DNA of 64,000 nt from Thermocaproicibacter sp036844765. Lineage in GTDB: Bacteria > Bacillota > Clostridia > Oscillospirales > Acutalibacteraceae. The stretch is taken from assembly GCA_036844765.1 (NCBI GenBank), contig DAIUFE010000003.1, positions 35,706 through 99,705 of the forward strand, read 5' to 3'. Positions within the stretch are counted from its first letter, which is position 1; the number at the start of each line of letters is the position of its first letter. The notes below the pieces were generated by a model that was not told the origin of the DNA, did not search any database, and was given only the letters and a program-made list of their open reading frames with translations. Both the position numbers and the translations under genes were made by a program. Below, one piece after another: positions 22,070 to 29,137 of this stretch.

Positions 22070-23836
22070 ATGGAACGGAGAAACGGGCGCGGCATGCGCC
22101 GGCAGAGCTTTCTGCACGGCGCGCTGATCCTGATGGTGGCGATCGCGCTCGAGAAGGTCATCGGCGCGGTGTTCAAGATCCCGCTCGCCTGGATCCTTAC
22201 GACGGTGGGCAGCGGCTATTTCGGGTTCGCCTATTCGATCTACGCCCCACTGTTCAGCCTCGCCACGGCCGGGTTCCCCATCGCCATCTCGCGGATGGTG
22301 TCGGAAAATTCCGTCCGCGGGCGGTTCCGGGATATCCGTCAGATCCACCGGGCGTCCGTCCGCATTTTCCTGACCCTCGGCATCGTGGCCTGCTCCATCA
22401 TGTTCTTCGGGGCGCGGCCCTACGTCAGCTATGTCGAGAGCGGCAACCCGGGGAACTTTCTCCCCGCCATCTACGCGCTGGCCCCGGCGGTGTTCTTCAC
22501 CAGCATGATGTCGATCTACCGCGGGTATTACGAGGGCCTGCGCAACATGTACCCCACGGCGATCTCCGAGGTGATCGAGGCGCTGTGCAAGGTCGTGTTC
22601 GGCCTGGCCGCCGCTTCCCTGATCATCCGGGAGGGCATGCGGCAGTACGCGGCCTCGGGCACGGTGTACGGCGTCAGGGCCACTTCGGAGCAGTACGCCA
22701 AGCTGGCGACGCTGCCGTACGCGGCGGCGGGCGCGATCTTCAGCGTCACGCTGGGCGGCATGTTCGGCTTCCTGTTCCTGTTCCTCTACCATAAGCGCCA
22801 CGGCGACGGCATCTCCCCCGAGATGCTGCGGTACGCCCCGCGCCCCGCGCCGGGTCGGGTGATCACCTCCCGGCTGATCCGCACGGCCATCCCCATTGCG
22901 CTCGGTTCGCTCGCCGTCAACCTCTCCACGCTGGTGGACAGCACGTTCCTCAAAATGCGCATCGGGGACATTATGGAGACCCACCCGGAAGTCCTCCTGA
23001 ACATGTACCGGAACGACCTCACGCAGGAGGTGATCCAGCTCAAGCTGGTGCCCTCCTTTCTGTTCGGATGCTTCACGAACGCCAACAACCTGTTCATGCT
23101 GGTGCCGGCGCTCACGCAGGCCTTCGGCATCAGCGCGCTGCCGAGCGTCACGGCGGCGTGGGCGCAGGACGACCCGAAGGCTCTCCGGCACAGCGTCGAG
23201 TCCGTGCTGCGGGTCGTGGCGCTGATCACCATCCCGTGCGGCGTCGGCCTTTCGGTGATGTCGCAGCCCATCGCGGCGCTGATCTATCCGCATAACAACC
23301 CCGCCATCGTCGGGCGGATCCTGGCCCTGCTCGGCCTCGCCTCCATCTTCGCGGCCACCAGCACGCCGATCAACAGCATGCTGCAGGCGATCGGTCGGGT
23401 GGACCTTCCCGTCAAGCTGATGGCGGTGGGCCTCGTCGTCAAGGTCGTCCTCAACTACGCCCTGGTCGGCATCCCGGAGATCAACGTGCTCGGCGCCGGG
23501 ACGGGGACGCTCGTCTGCTATTTTCTCATCACCGTTCTGGCCCTCGCCCTGCTGTGCAGGATCACGAAGACGACGCCGCATTTCTTCGCGATCTTCTGCA
23601 AGCCCGCGCTTGCCTCCGCGGTCAGCGTGGGGGCGGCGTGGCTGATCTGGAAGGGCGCCGCGTCGCTGCCGCATCTGAAGGGTTCGATCGCCACCTGTCT
23701 GGCGATCCTCGCCGCGGCGTTCCTCTACGCCGTCTGCATCCTCTGGTTCCGCGCTTTGGACCGGCGCGACGTGCTGATGCTGCCCCACGGACAAAAAATT
23801 GCGAAAATACTTGAAAAACATAATTGGATAAGGTAA
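22070..23836 (+). CDS. YabM/SpoVB-like polysaccharide (lipid-linked) exporter
   Basis: This 588-residue membrane protein has ~14 hydrophobic segments and belongs to the SpoVB/MurJ/Wzx branch of the MOP superfamily. N-terminal SFLHGALILMVAIALEKVIGAVFKIPL and FKIPLAWILTTVGSGYFGFAYSIY match SpoVB-type proteins. Its place before hup-rqcP-yabP-yabQ-divIC-yabR corresponds to yabM in B. subtilis, where a SpoVB paralogue heads the same cluster. The role is probably flipping of a lipid-linked precursor, perhaps for peptidoglycan or spore cortex. The start ATG 22070 follows GAAGGGAACGG at longer than normal spacing; ATG 22094 (MRRQSF) is an alternative. Confidence 0.87.
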   Translation: MERRNGRGMRRQSFLHGALILMVAIALEKVIGAVFKIPLAWILTTVGSGYFGFAYSIYAPLFSLATAGFPIAISRMVSENSVRGRFRDIRQIHRASVRIFLTLGIVACSIMFFGARPYVSYVESGNPGNFLPAIYALAPAVFFTSMMSIYRGYYEGLRNMYPTAISEVIEALCKVVFGLAAASLIIREGMRQYAASGTVYGVRATSEQYAKLATLPYAAAGAIFSVTLGGMFGFLFLFLYHKRHGDGISPEMLRYAPRPAPGRVITSRLIRTAIPIALGSLAVNLSTLVDSTFLKMRIGDIMETHPEVLLNMYRNDLTQEVIQLKLVPSFLFGCFTNANNLFMLVPALTQAFGISALPSVTAAWAQDDPKALRHSVESVLRVVALITIPCGVGLSVMSQPIAALIYPHNNPAIVGRILALLGLASIFAATSTPINSMLQAIGRVDLPVKLMAVGLVVKVVLNYALVGIPEINVLGAGTGTLVCYFLITVLALALLCRITKTTPHFFAIFCKPALASAVSVGAAWLIWKGAASLPHLKGSIATCLAILAAAFLYAVCILWFRALDRRDVLMLPHGQKIAKILEKHNWIR

Positions 23837-23967
23837 AATAAGGACGGCTTTTCCGGACGTTTTGCTGTTCTCCGCCGCCCGTGGGGGGGAGCCTGGGCGG
23901 GGCGGCGGGGCGAACACAGAATTCTCAGCTTCTGCTGTTGAATAATAAAAAGACGGAGGTCAAAAAT

Positions 23968-24243
23968 ATGAATAAAACCGAGTTGATCGCGGCGGTCGCC
24001 GAAAAGACGGGACTGTCGAAAAAGGACGCGGACAACGCCGTGAACGTGATGCTCAACACGATTGTCGAATCCGTGGCGAAGGATGAAAAAGTGCAGATCG
24101 TGGGCTTCGGAACCTTTGAGCTGCACAACCGCAGCCAGCGCCAGGGCCGCGACCCGAGGACAAACTCCCCCATCACCATCCCCGCGTCCCGGGTTCCCGC
24201 ATTCAAGGCCGGCAAGGCGTTCAAGGATGCCACGGCGATCTGA
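23968..24243 (+). CDS. hup: HU family DNA-binding protein
   Basis: This 91-residue histone-like protein begins MNKTELIAAVAEKTGLSKKDA and has the DNA-binding arm GRDPRTNSPITIPASRVPAFKAGKAFKDA of HU. It bends and compacts DNA as a dimer. The ATG at 23968 follows GACGGAGGTC. Upstream, 23857-23925 can fold into a long GC-rich hairpin (TGTTC...GAACA) that may end yabM transcription. In the yab cluster of B. subtilis mazG (yabN) sits here; HU at this position is common in Clostridia. Confidence 0.96.
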   Translation: MNKTELIAAVAEKTGLSKKDADNAVNVMLNTIVESVAKDEKVQIVGFGTFELHNRSQRQGRDPRTNSPITIPASRVPAFKAGKAFKDATAI

Positions 24244-24275
24244 GTCTGAAATTTGTCCGCTCCCGCGGGCGGGTG

Positions 24276-24309
24276 ACAGGGCCGCGCTTCACTGCGGCCC
24301 TGTTCTTTG
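24276..24309 (+). terminator. Terminator of hup
   Basis: ACAGGGCCGC (24276-24285) pairs perfectly with GCGGCCCTGT (24294-24303) and is followed by TCTTTG. The U-tract is short, so read-through into rqcP is possible. Confidence 0.75.
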
Positions 24310-24345
24310 TGCCCCGCGGGCGCGTCAGTGGGGGAAGGAGCTGCC

Positions 24346-24606
24346 ATGAGACTGGACAAATACCTTAAGGTCTCCCGGCTGATGAAGCGCCGCACGGTCG
24401 CGAACGAGGCGTGCGACGCCGGGCGCGTGCTGGTCAATTCCAGGCCCGCGCGCGCCTCGCTGGAGGTCCGCCCGGGCGACGAGATCGAGATCTGCATCGG
24501 CGTGCGCGCGGTGCGCGTGCGGGTGCTGGGCGTGGACCCCTACGCGGCCAAGGGGGACGCCGCCGGCCTGTATCAGATTCTTTCGGAGGGCCCGGCCGGG
24601 CGCTAA
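24346..24606 (+). CDS. rqcP: S4-domain RNA-binding protein RqcP (YabO)
   Basis: This 86-residue protein is almost entirely an S4 domain: MRLDKYLKVSRLMKRRTVANEACDAGRVLVN, then ARASLEVRPGDEIEI. It matches RqcP/YabO, which binds the obstructed 50S subunit and assists RqcH in C-terminal alanine tailing during ribosome quality control in Firmicutes. The ATG at 24346 follows GAAGGAGCTGCC. The upstream frame from 24307 overlaps the hup terminator and is not used. It is followed by yabP after 62 bases. Confidence 0.93.
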   Translation: MRLDKYLKVSRLMKRRTVANEACDAGRVLVNSRPARASLEVRPGDEIEICIGVRAVRVRVLGVDPYAAKGDAAGLYQILSEGPAGR

Positions 24607-24633
24607 GTATATGTCTTCCCGCGTTCGCATACA
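24607..24633 (+). promoter_or_regulatory. Sigma-E-type promoter upstream of yabP
   Basis: GTATATG (24607-24613) and CATACA (24628-24633) are separated by 14 bases. They match the -35 (GHATATT-like) and -10 (CATACANT) elements of mother-cell sigma-E promoters. yabP and yabQ are sigma-E genes in B. subtilis, which supports the reading. Confidence 0.7.
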
Positions 24634-24668
24634 AATGGAGCAGAACGAAATGCGGGAGGGGGATCCCT

Positions 24669-24962
24669 TTGGCCGAAGCGAAAACGGCGGCCGGCCAGAA
24701 GCCGGCCAGAAAGCCGCACAGCCTGATCCTTGAAAACCGCGCCACCCTGACCGCCACGGGCGTCTCCAACGTGGAGAGCTTCGACGAGCAGACGGTGGTC
24801 GCGAGCACCGACCTCGGCGACCTGATCGTCCGGGGGGAAAAGCTGCATATCGACCGCCTGAACCTGGAGACCGGGGAGCTGACGCTCGACGGCGGGATCT
24901 CCTCCGTCTCGTATTCCGAAGTGCGTTCCGCGGGCGGTTTTTTCGGCAGGCTGTTCAAATAG
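24669..24962 (+). CDS. yabP: Sporulation protein YabP
   Basis: This ~97-residue protein matches YabP/YqfC-type sporulation proteins: PHSLILENRATLTATGVSNVESFDEQTVVAST, LGDLIVRGEKLHIDRLNLETGELTLDG and C-terminal GGFFGRLFK. It is needed for spore cortex assembly in the mother cell, together with YabQ. The start is TTG 24669, six to seven bases after GGGAGGGGGAT; no in-frame ATG or GTG lies at a suitable place. A sigma-E-type promoter lies 36 bases upstream. Next is yabQ after 14 bases. Confidence 0.92.
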   Translation: MAEAKTAAGQKPARKPHSLILENRATLTATGVSNVESFDEQTVVASTDLGDLIVRGEKLHIDRLNLETGELTLDGGISSVSYSEVRSAGGFFGRLFK

Positions 24963-24976
24963 GGGAGTGAGGCGCG

Positions 24977-25504
24977 GTGAACAGAGTCCTTTCCTCCCAG
25001 ACGGCCGGATTCCTCGCATTCCTCGCATCCGGCGTCCTGCTCGGCGCCGTGTACGACGTTCTGCGCATCTGGCGGGCGCTTTTCCGTTCGGAAAAGCGTT
25101 CCGTTTTTATTCAGGATTTCCTTTATATGGTCGTCGCGGCGCTCTTTACCTTCCTCGTGAATCTCGGCGTCAACGGCGGGGAGGTCCGCCTCTATCTGCT
25201 TCTGGGGGAACTGCTGGGCTGGTTCGCCTGGCATTTTACGGCCGGCAACGTCACGGTCCGGCTGTTCCGCCTTCTGGCCGATTTTCTGTACGGGAAGATT
25301 TTCGGCCCTTTGGGCCGGCTTCTGAAGCGCCTCTGCAAAAAGAGCGGGGAAAAAGCGGCACGATTTGTCAGTTCTGTTAAAAAACGTGTGCAAAACCGGA
25401 AAAAACGCTTGAAACCTCGGCGCCGGATAGTGTATAATCAGCATCAGAGAATCCGGCGCGGCGGACGCCGGAAAAAAAGGCGAAAGGCGCGTGCGGGGCC
25501 GTGA
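24977..25504 (+). CDS. yabQ: Spore cortex biosynthesis protein YabQ
   Basis: This 175-residue protein has a GTG start at 24977 preceded by GGGGAGTGAGG. Three to four membrane segments cover residues ~5-110 (TAGFLAFLASGVLLGAVYDVLRIWR, FLYMVVAALFTFLVNLGVNGG, LYLLLGELLGWFAWH). A strongly basic cytoplasmic tail follows (KKRVQNRKKRLKPRRR ... GGRRKKRRKARA). This is the YabQ arrangement; the protein sits in the outer forespore membrane and is required for cortex formation. It overlaps divIC by four bases (GTGA). Confidence 0.92.
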   Translation: MNRVLSSQTAGFLAFLASGVLLGAVYDVLRIWRALFRSEKRSVFIQDFLYMVVAALFTFLVNLGVNGGEVRLYLLLGELLGWFAWHFTAGNVTVRLFRLLADFLYGKIFGPLGRLLKRLCKKSGEKAARFVSSVKKRVQNRKKRLKPRRRIVYNQHQRIRRGGRRKKRRKARAGP

Positions 25505-25803
25505 AAGTCATCGAGGGACACAGGCGGAAGAGGAACATCCTGCTGCGGATCGCGGTCTTCGCTTTTGCGGTTTATTTTCTGACGCTTCTGGTCGGGCAGC
25601 AGGCGCAGATCAAAAAAAAGCAGCAGGAGCTCGCCTCCGTCCGGCAGGAGATCCGGGTCCAGGAAATCAAAAACGAGGATCTAAAAGGCGCCGCTTCCGG
25701 CGGCAAAGACGCGAACAGCGATTATATCGAGCGGGCGGCCCGCGAAGGGCTGGATTTCGCAAAGCCGGGAGAGCGCGTTTATGTCAATATAGCCGGAAAA
25801 TGA
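25501..25803 (+). CDS. divIC: Septum formation initiator DivIC/FtsB-like protein
   Basis: This 100-residue bitopic membrane protein has one transmembrane helix (LLRIAVFAFAVYFLTLLVG, ~14-32). A coiled coil follows (QIKKKQQELASVRQEIRVQEIKNEDL, ~36-61), and then a short extracellular domain with YIERAAREGLDFAKPGERVY. It is a divisome component that joins FtsL and DivIB. GTG start overlapping the yabQ stop indicates translational coupling. The same order yabQ-divIC-yabR is found in B. subtilis. Confidence 0.92.
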   Translation: MKVIEGHRRKRNILLRIAVFAFAVYFLTLLVGQQAQIKKKQQELASVRQEIRVQEIKNEDLKGAASGGKDANSDYIERAAREGLDFAKPGERVYVNIAGK

Positions 25804-25836
25804 ACGGTCGGACCTTAAGGAGGAAAAGGCTTACAT

Positions 25837-26283
25837 ATGCAGCTTGAGGTAGGAGCGGTCCTGGAGGGGAAAGTCACGGGCATCACCAAGTTCGGCGCCT
25901 TTGTGGAGCTTCCGGGCGGCAAGACGGGCATGGTCCACATCTCGGAAATTGCGCCGACCTTTGTGAAGGAGATCCGCGACTATGTGACGGAGAATCAGGT
26001 CGTCAAGGTGAAGATCCTGAGCATCGGCCAGGACGGGCGGATCAGCCTTTCCATGAAGCGGGTGGCGGAAAACGGCCGCCGGCCCGAGAGAGGCCCCGCC
26101 GGGCACCCCGGCAGGCCGGGCAGCTACGAGTGGAGACCCGGCCGGCGGAACGAGCCCGCCACTTTCGAGGACATGATGGCGAAGTTCAAGCAGACGAGCG
26201 ACGAGAAGATGTCGGATCTGAAGCGGGTGATGGAGGCCAAGCGCGGCGGCTTTTCCAAACGGGGCTCGAACCAGTCCCATTAA
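25837..26283 (+). CDS. yabR: S1 RNA-binding domain protein YabR
   Basis: This 148-residue protein has an S1 domain at residues ~1-75 (LEVGAVLEGKVTGITKFGAFVELPGGKTGMVHISEIA ... ENQVVKVKILSIGQDGRISLSMK). A basic, Gly/Pro/Arg-rich linker and a short helical tail (ATFEDMMAKFKQTSDEKMSDLKRVMEAKRGG) follow. It is the usual last member of the yab-divIC cluster; an RNA or ribosome-associated role is assumed. The ATG at 25837 follows TAAGGAGGAAAAG. Confidence 0.92.
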   Translation: MQLEVGAVLEGKVTGITKFGAFVELPGGKTGMVHISEIAPTFVKEIRDYVTENQVVKVKILSIGQDGRISLSMKRVAENGRRPERGPAGHPGRPGSYEWRPGRRNEPATFEDMMAKFKQTSDEKMSDLKRVMEAKRGGFSKRGSNQSH

Positions 26284-26313
26284 CGCCGTTCCGCCGCGGC
26301 GGGGACAAGTCCT

Positions 26314-26342
26314 GCGGAGTGGGGTCACTCCGCTTTTTCTTT
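26314..26342 (+). terminator. Terminator of the yab/divIC cluster
   Basis: GCGGAGTG pairs with CACTCCGC around GGGT and is followed by TTTTTCTTTT. Confidence 0.88.
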
Positions 26343-26435
26343 TCCAAGAAAGACGAATCGCAACGGCGGTTCCGCGGTCCAATCAATTTCAGTCCGGCCG
26401 GGCCCTGCGCGGCGCCGGCCGGCGGGAGGTTTCCG

Positions 26436-27608
26436 ATGCTGATCATCCATGCGGCGGTCCATACCGTCACGAACGGCACCCTTCCGGACGGCTCCGTCCG
26501 GGTCAGGGGGACGAAAATCGAAGAAGTGAGTCCGCGGCCCCTCGCGCCGGAGACGGACGAGCCGGTGCTCGACCTCGGCGGGGCGGGGCTGTATCCGGGC
26601 TTTGTCGACGCGCACACCCACCTCGGCATGTGGGAGGACGCCCTGACGTTCGAGGGCGCCGACGGGAACGAGGAGACCGACCCCGTGACGCCCCAGCTGC
26701 GCGCGATCGACGCCGTGAACCCCCTGGACCGCTGCTTTTCGGACGCCGTCTCGGCCGGCGTCACGTCGGTGGTGACGGGGCCGGGCAGCGCGAACCCCGT
26801 CGGCGGGCAGATGATCGCGATGAAGACCAGCGGCACGCGCATCGACGACATGATCCTCAAGGCCCCCGTAGCCGTGAAGATGGCGCTGGGTGAGAACCCG
26901 AAAACCGTTTATCACGGCAAGGACAAGACGCCGTCCACCCGCATGGCGACGGCCGCCCTGATCCGCGGGGCGCTCTATAAGGCGAAGCGGTATCTGGAAA
27001 ACCGCCGCCGCGCGCGGGAGAATCCCGGCGTGACGCCGCCGGCGTTCGACTTCCGGAGCGAATCGCTGATCCCCGCGCTCACCGGGGAGGCGGAGGTCCA
27101 TTTCCACGCCCACCGGGCGGACGATATCTATACAGCCATCCGCATCGCGAAGGAATTCCATCTGAACTATGTGATCATCCACGGCACGGAGGGCCACCTG
27201 ATCGCGGACGAGCTGCTGCGGGAGGGGACGAGGGTCCTTTCCGGGCCGTTTCTCTCCGACCGGGGGAAGCCGGAGCTGAAGAACCTGACGCCGGCCAGCC
27301 CGGGCATCCTCGCGAGGAAGGGCGTGCCGACCGCCATCGTCACGGATCATCCCGTGGTTCCGATCCAGTACCTGCCCCTGTGCGCCGCGCTCGCCGTCCG
27401 CGAGGGCATGGACCCCGCGGACGCCCTGCGGGCCATCACCATCAACCCCGCGAAGATCTGCGGCATCGGCGCGCGGGTCGGCTCCATCGAGCCGGGCAAG
27501 GACGCCGACCTCGCGGCGTTCCGCGGCAACCCGCTCTCGCTGGAGGCCAAGCCGTCGCTCGTGATCGCGGGCGGAACAATCGTCCGCCGCGCGGAGCGGC
27601 GGACGTGA
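26436..27608 (+). CDS. Amidohydrolase (imidazolonepropionase-like)
   Basis: This 390-residue metal-dependent amidohydrolase has an N-terminal beta segment, the metal-binding DAHTHLGMWED (residues ~53-63), later VHFHAHRADDIYTAI, VIIHGTEGHLIADELL and VTDHPVVPIQYL. The C-terminal NPAKICGIGARVGSIEPGKDADLAAF is typical of the COG1228 group. The substrate is unknown; relatives act on cyclic amides or have unidentified activity. The ATG at 26436 follows GGCGGGAGGTTTCC. Its stop overlaps the start of the fumarase-alpha gene by four bases (GTGA), so the two products are co-translated. Confidence 0.9.
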   Translation: MLIIHAAVHTVTNGTLPDGSVRVRGTKIEEVSPRPLAPETDEPVLDLGGAGLYPGFVDAHTHLGMWEDALTFEGADGNEETDPVTPQLRAIDAVNPLDRCFSDAVSAGVTSVVTGPGSANPVGGQMIAMKTSGTRIDDMILKAPVAVKMALGENPKTVYHGKDKTPSTRMATAALIRGALYKAKRYLENRRRARENPGVTPPAFDFRSESLIPALTGEAEVHFHAHRADDIYTAIRIAKEFHLNYVIIHGTEGHLIADELLREGTRVLSGPFLSDRGKPELKNLTPASPGILARKGVPTAIVTDHPVVPIQYLPLCAALAVREGMDPADALRAITINPAKICGIGARVGSIEPGKDADLAAFRGNPLSLEAKPSLVIAGGTIVRRAERRT

Positions 27609-28447
27609 GGGAGGTCGATCTCCGGCAGGTCGCAGAGACGGTCCGCCGGCTCTGCATCGAGGCCAACCGCGTCCTGCCGGAGGACGTGGAGGCGCGCATC
27701 CGCTCCGCCGCGCAAACGGAGGAATCGCCGCTCGGGCGCTCCGTGCTGCGCGCGCTGGGGGAGAACATGGACGCGGCGCGCGGGATGCGCCTGCCCGTCT
27801 GCCAGGACACCGGCATGGCGGTCGTCTTCGCCGAGGTGGGGCAGGAGGTGCATTTCACCGGCGGGGCCTTTGAGGACGCCGTGAACGAGGGCGTCCGGCG
27901 CGGCTACCGGGACGGCCTGCTGCGCTGCTCCGTCGTCGCGGACCCGCTCCGCCGGCGGAACACGGGGGACAATACGCCCGCCGTGCTGCACACGCGCCTC
28001 GTGCCCGGCGACCGCGTCTCCCTGCTCGTTTCCCCCACGGGCTTCGGAAGCGAGAACATGAGCCGCATCCGCATGTTCAACCCGTCCGCTTCGGCGGACG
28101 AGATCGTCGCGTTCGTCGCGCAGACGGTGCGGGAGGCCGGCGGCAGGCCGTGCCCGCCCGTGGTGCTGGGCGTCGGCATCGGCGGCGATTTCGAGCGGTG
28201 TGCCCTGCTGGCCAAGCGGGCGCGGTGCCGCCCCGTCTCCCGGCGGAATGCCGACCCGTTTTACGCGCAGCTGGAGGAGCGGATGCTCCGGGAGGTGAAC
28301 GGCCTCGGCGTCGGGCCGCAGGGCTTCGGCGGCACGACCACCGCGCTCGCCGTCAATATCGAGGCCGCCCCCACGCATATCGCGGGGCTGCCGGTTGCCG
28401 TCAACGTGGGCTGCCACGTCACGAGGCGCCGCTCCGCGGTGATTTAG
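27605..28447 (+). CDS. Class I fumarate hydratase alpha subunit (TtdA-like)
   Basis: This 280-residue protein matches the alpha chain of two-subunit Fe-S hydro-lyases (fumarase or L-tartrate dehydratase). RLPVCQDTGMAVVFAEVGQEVHF (~59-81) contains the first cluster cysteine, followed by NTGDNTPAVLHT, GFGSENMSRIRMF, VLGVGIGGDFERCALLAKRA and VAVNVGCHVTRR at the C-terminus. The GTG start overlaps the amidohydrolase stop. The beta subunit (~185 residues), normally immediately downstream, is absent; the next gene is hpf. Activity would need a beta chain encoded elsewhere. Confidence 0.9.
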   Translation: MREVDLRQVAETVRRLCIEANRVLPEDVEARIRSAAQTEESPLGRSVLRALGENMDAARGMRLPVCQDTGMAVVFAEVGQEVHFTGGAFEDAVNEGVRRGYRDGLLRCSVVADPLRRRNTGDNTPAVLHTRLVPGDRVSLLVSPTGFGSENMSRIRMFNPSASADEIVAFVAQTVREAGGRPCPPVVLGVGIGGDFERCALLAKRARCRPVSRRNADPFYAQLEERMLREVNGLGVGPQGFGGTTTALAVNIEAAPTHIAGLPVAVNVGCHVTRRRSAVI

Positions 28448-28542
28448 GGGCGGCGCCCCTTTCCATCCTCCTCAAAATATGCTATAGTGAAGACAGAGCG
28501 GAGCTTGGCTCCGTTATCTTCAACGAAGGAGCTGTTGGGAGC

Positions 28543-29076
28543 ATGAAGGTTACCATCGTCGGACGGAAAGTAAACCTGAAGGACCATTTCAAGACGCTGG
28601 CCGCGAAAAAGCTGGCGCGGTTCGACCGGATCTTCGACAGCGACGCCGAGGCGAAGATCGTCGTGACGCTGGAGCGGAACCGCCAGACGGTCGAGATCAC
28701 GATCCGCTCGCGCGGGATGCTCTACCGGGCGGAAGCCACCTCGGACGAGATGAACAGCGCCCTCGACACGGTGATCGCGGCGCTCGGGAACCAGATCCGC
28801 AAGAACAAGGCCCGGCTGGACAAGCGCATCCACGGCGCGGCGCTCCCGGAGGCCCTGGGCGGGGAAGCCGCCGGGGACGAGGCGGAGGAGGACTACGGAA
28901 CCGTCCGCACCAAGCGGTTCCCCGTCAAACCGATGAGCGTGGAGGAGGCCATCCTCCAGATGAACCTCCTCGAGCATCAGTTTTTCATGTTCCGCAATCA
29001 GGCGGACGGCGAGATCAACGTGATCTATCACCGGAAGAACGGCGGCTACGGCCTGCTGGAACCGGATAATCTCTAA
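28543..29076 (+). CDS. hpf: Ribosome hibernation promoting factor, long form
   Basis: This 177-residue protein is a long HPF. The N-terminal ribosome-binding domain (MKVTIVGRKVNLKDHFKTLAAKKLARFDRIF ... MNSALDTVIAALGNQIRKNKARL) covers ~1-105. An acidic linker (GGEAAGDEAEEDYG) leads to the C-terminal dimerisation domain (RFPVKPMSVEEAILQMNLLEHQFFMF, ~125-170). It binds 70S ribosomes in stationary phase and joins them as 100S dimers. The ATG follows GAAGGAGCTGTTGGGAGC. A TATAGT at ~28483 may be its -10. A strong terminator follows the stop codon. Confidence 0.95.
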   Translation: MKVTIVGRKVNLKDHFKTLAAKKLARFDRIFDSDAEAKIVVTLERNRQTVEITIRSRGMLYRAEATSDEMNSALDTVIAALGNQIRKNKARLDKRIHGAALPEALGGEAAGDEAEEDYGTVRTKRFPVKPMSVEEAILQMNLLEHQFFMFRNQADGEINVIYHRKNGGYGLLEPDNL

Positions 29077-29106
29077 AAATACGAGCGAAGGAAAGCGGGT
29101 ATCATA

Positions 29107-29137
29107 GGGGGCCGCGAATGCCGCGGCCCCCGGTTTT
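29107..29137 (+). terminator. Terminator of hpf abutting the next start codon
   Basis: GGGGGCCGCG (29107-29116) pairs perfectly with CGCGGCCCCC (29122-29131) and is followed by GGTTTTA. The ATG of the methyltransferase gene begins at 29138, directly in the tail. Confidence 0.8.
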
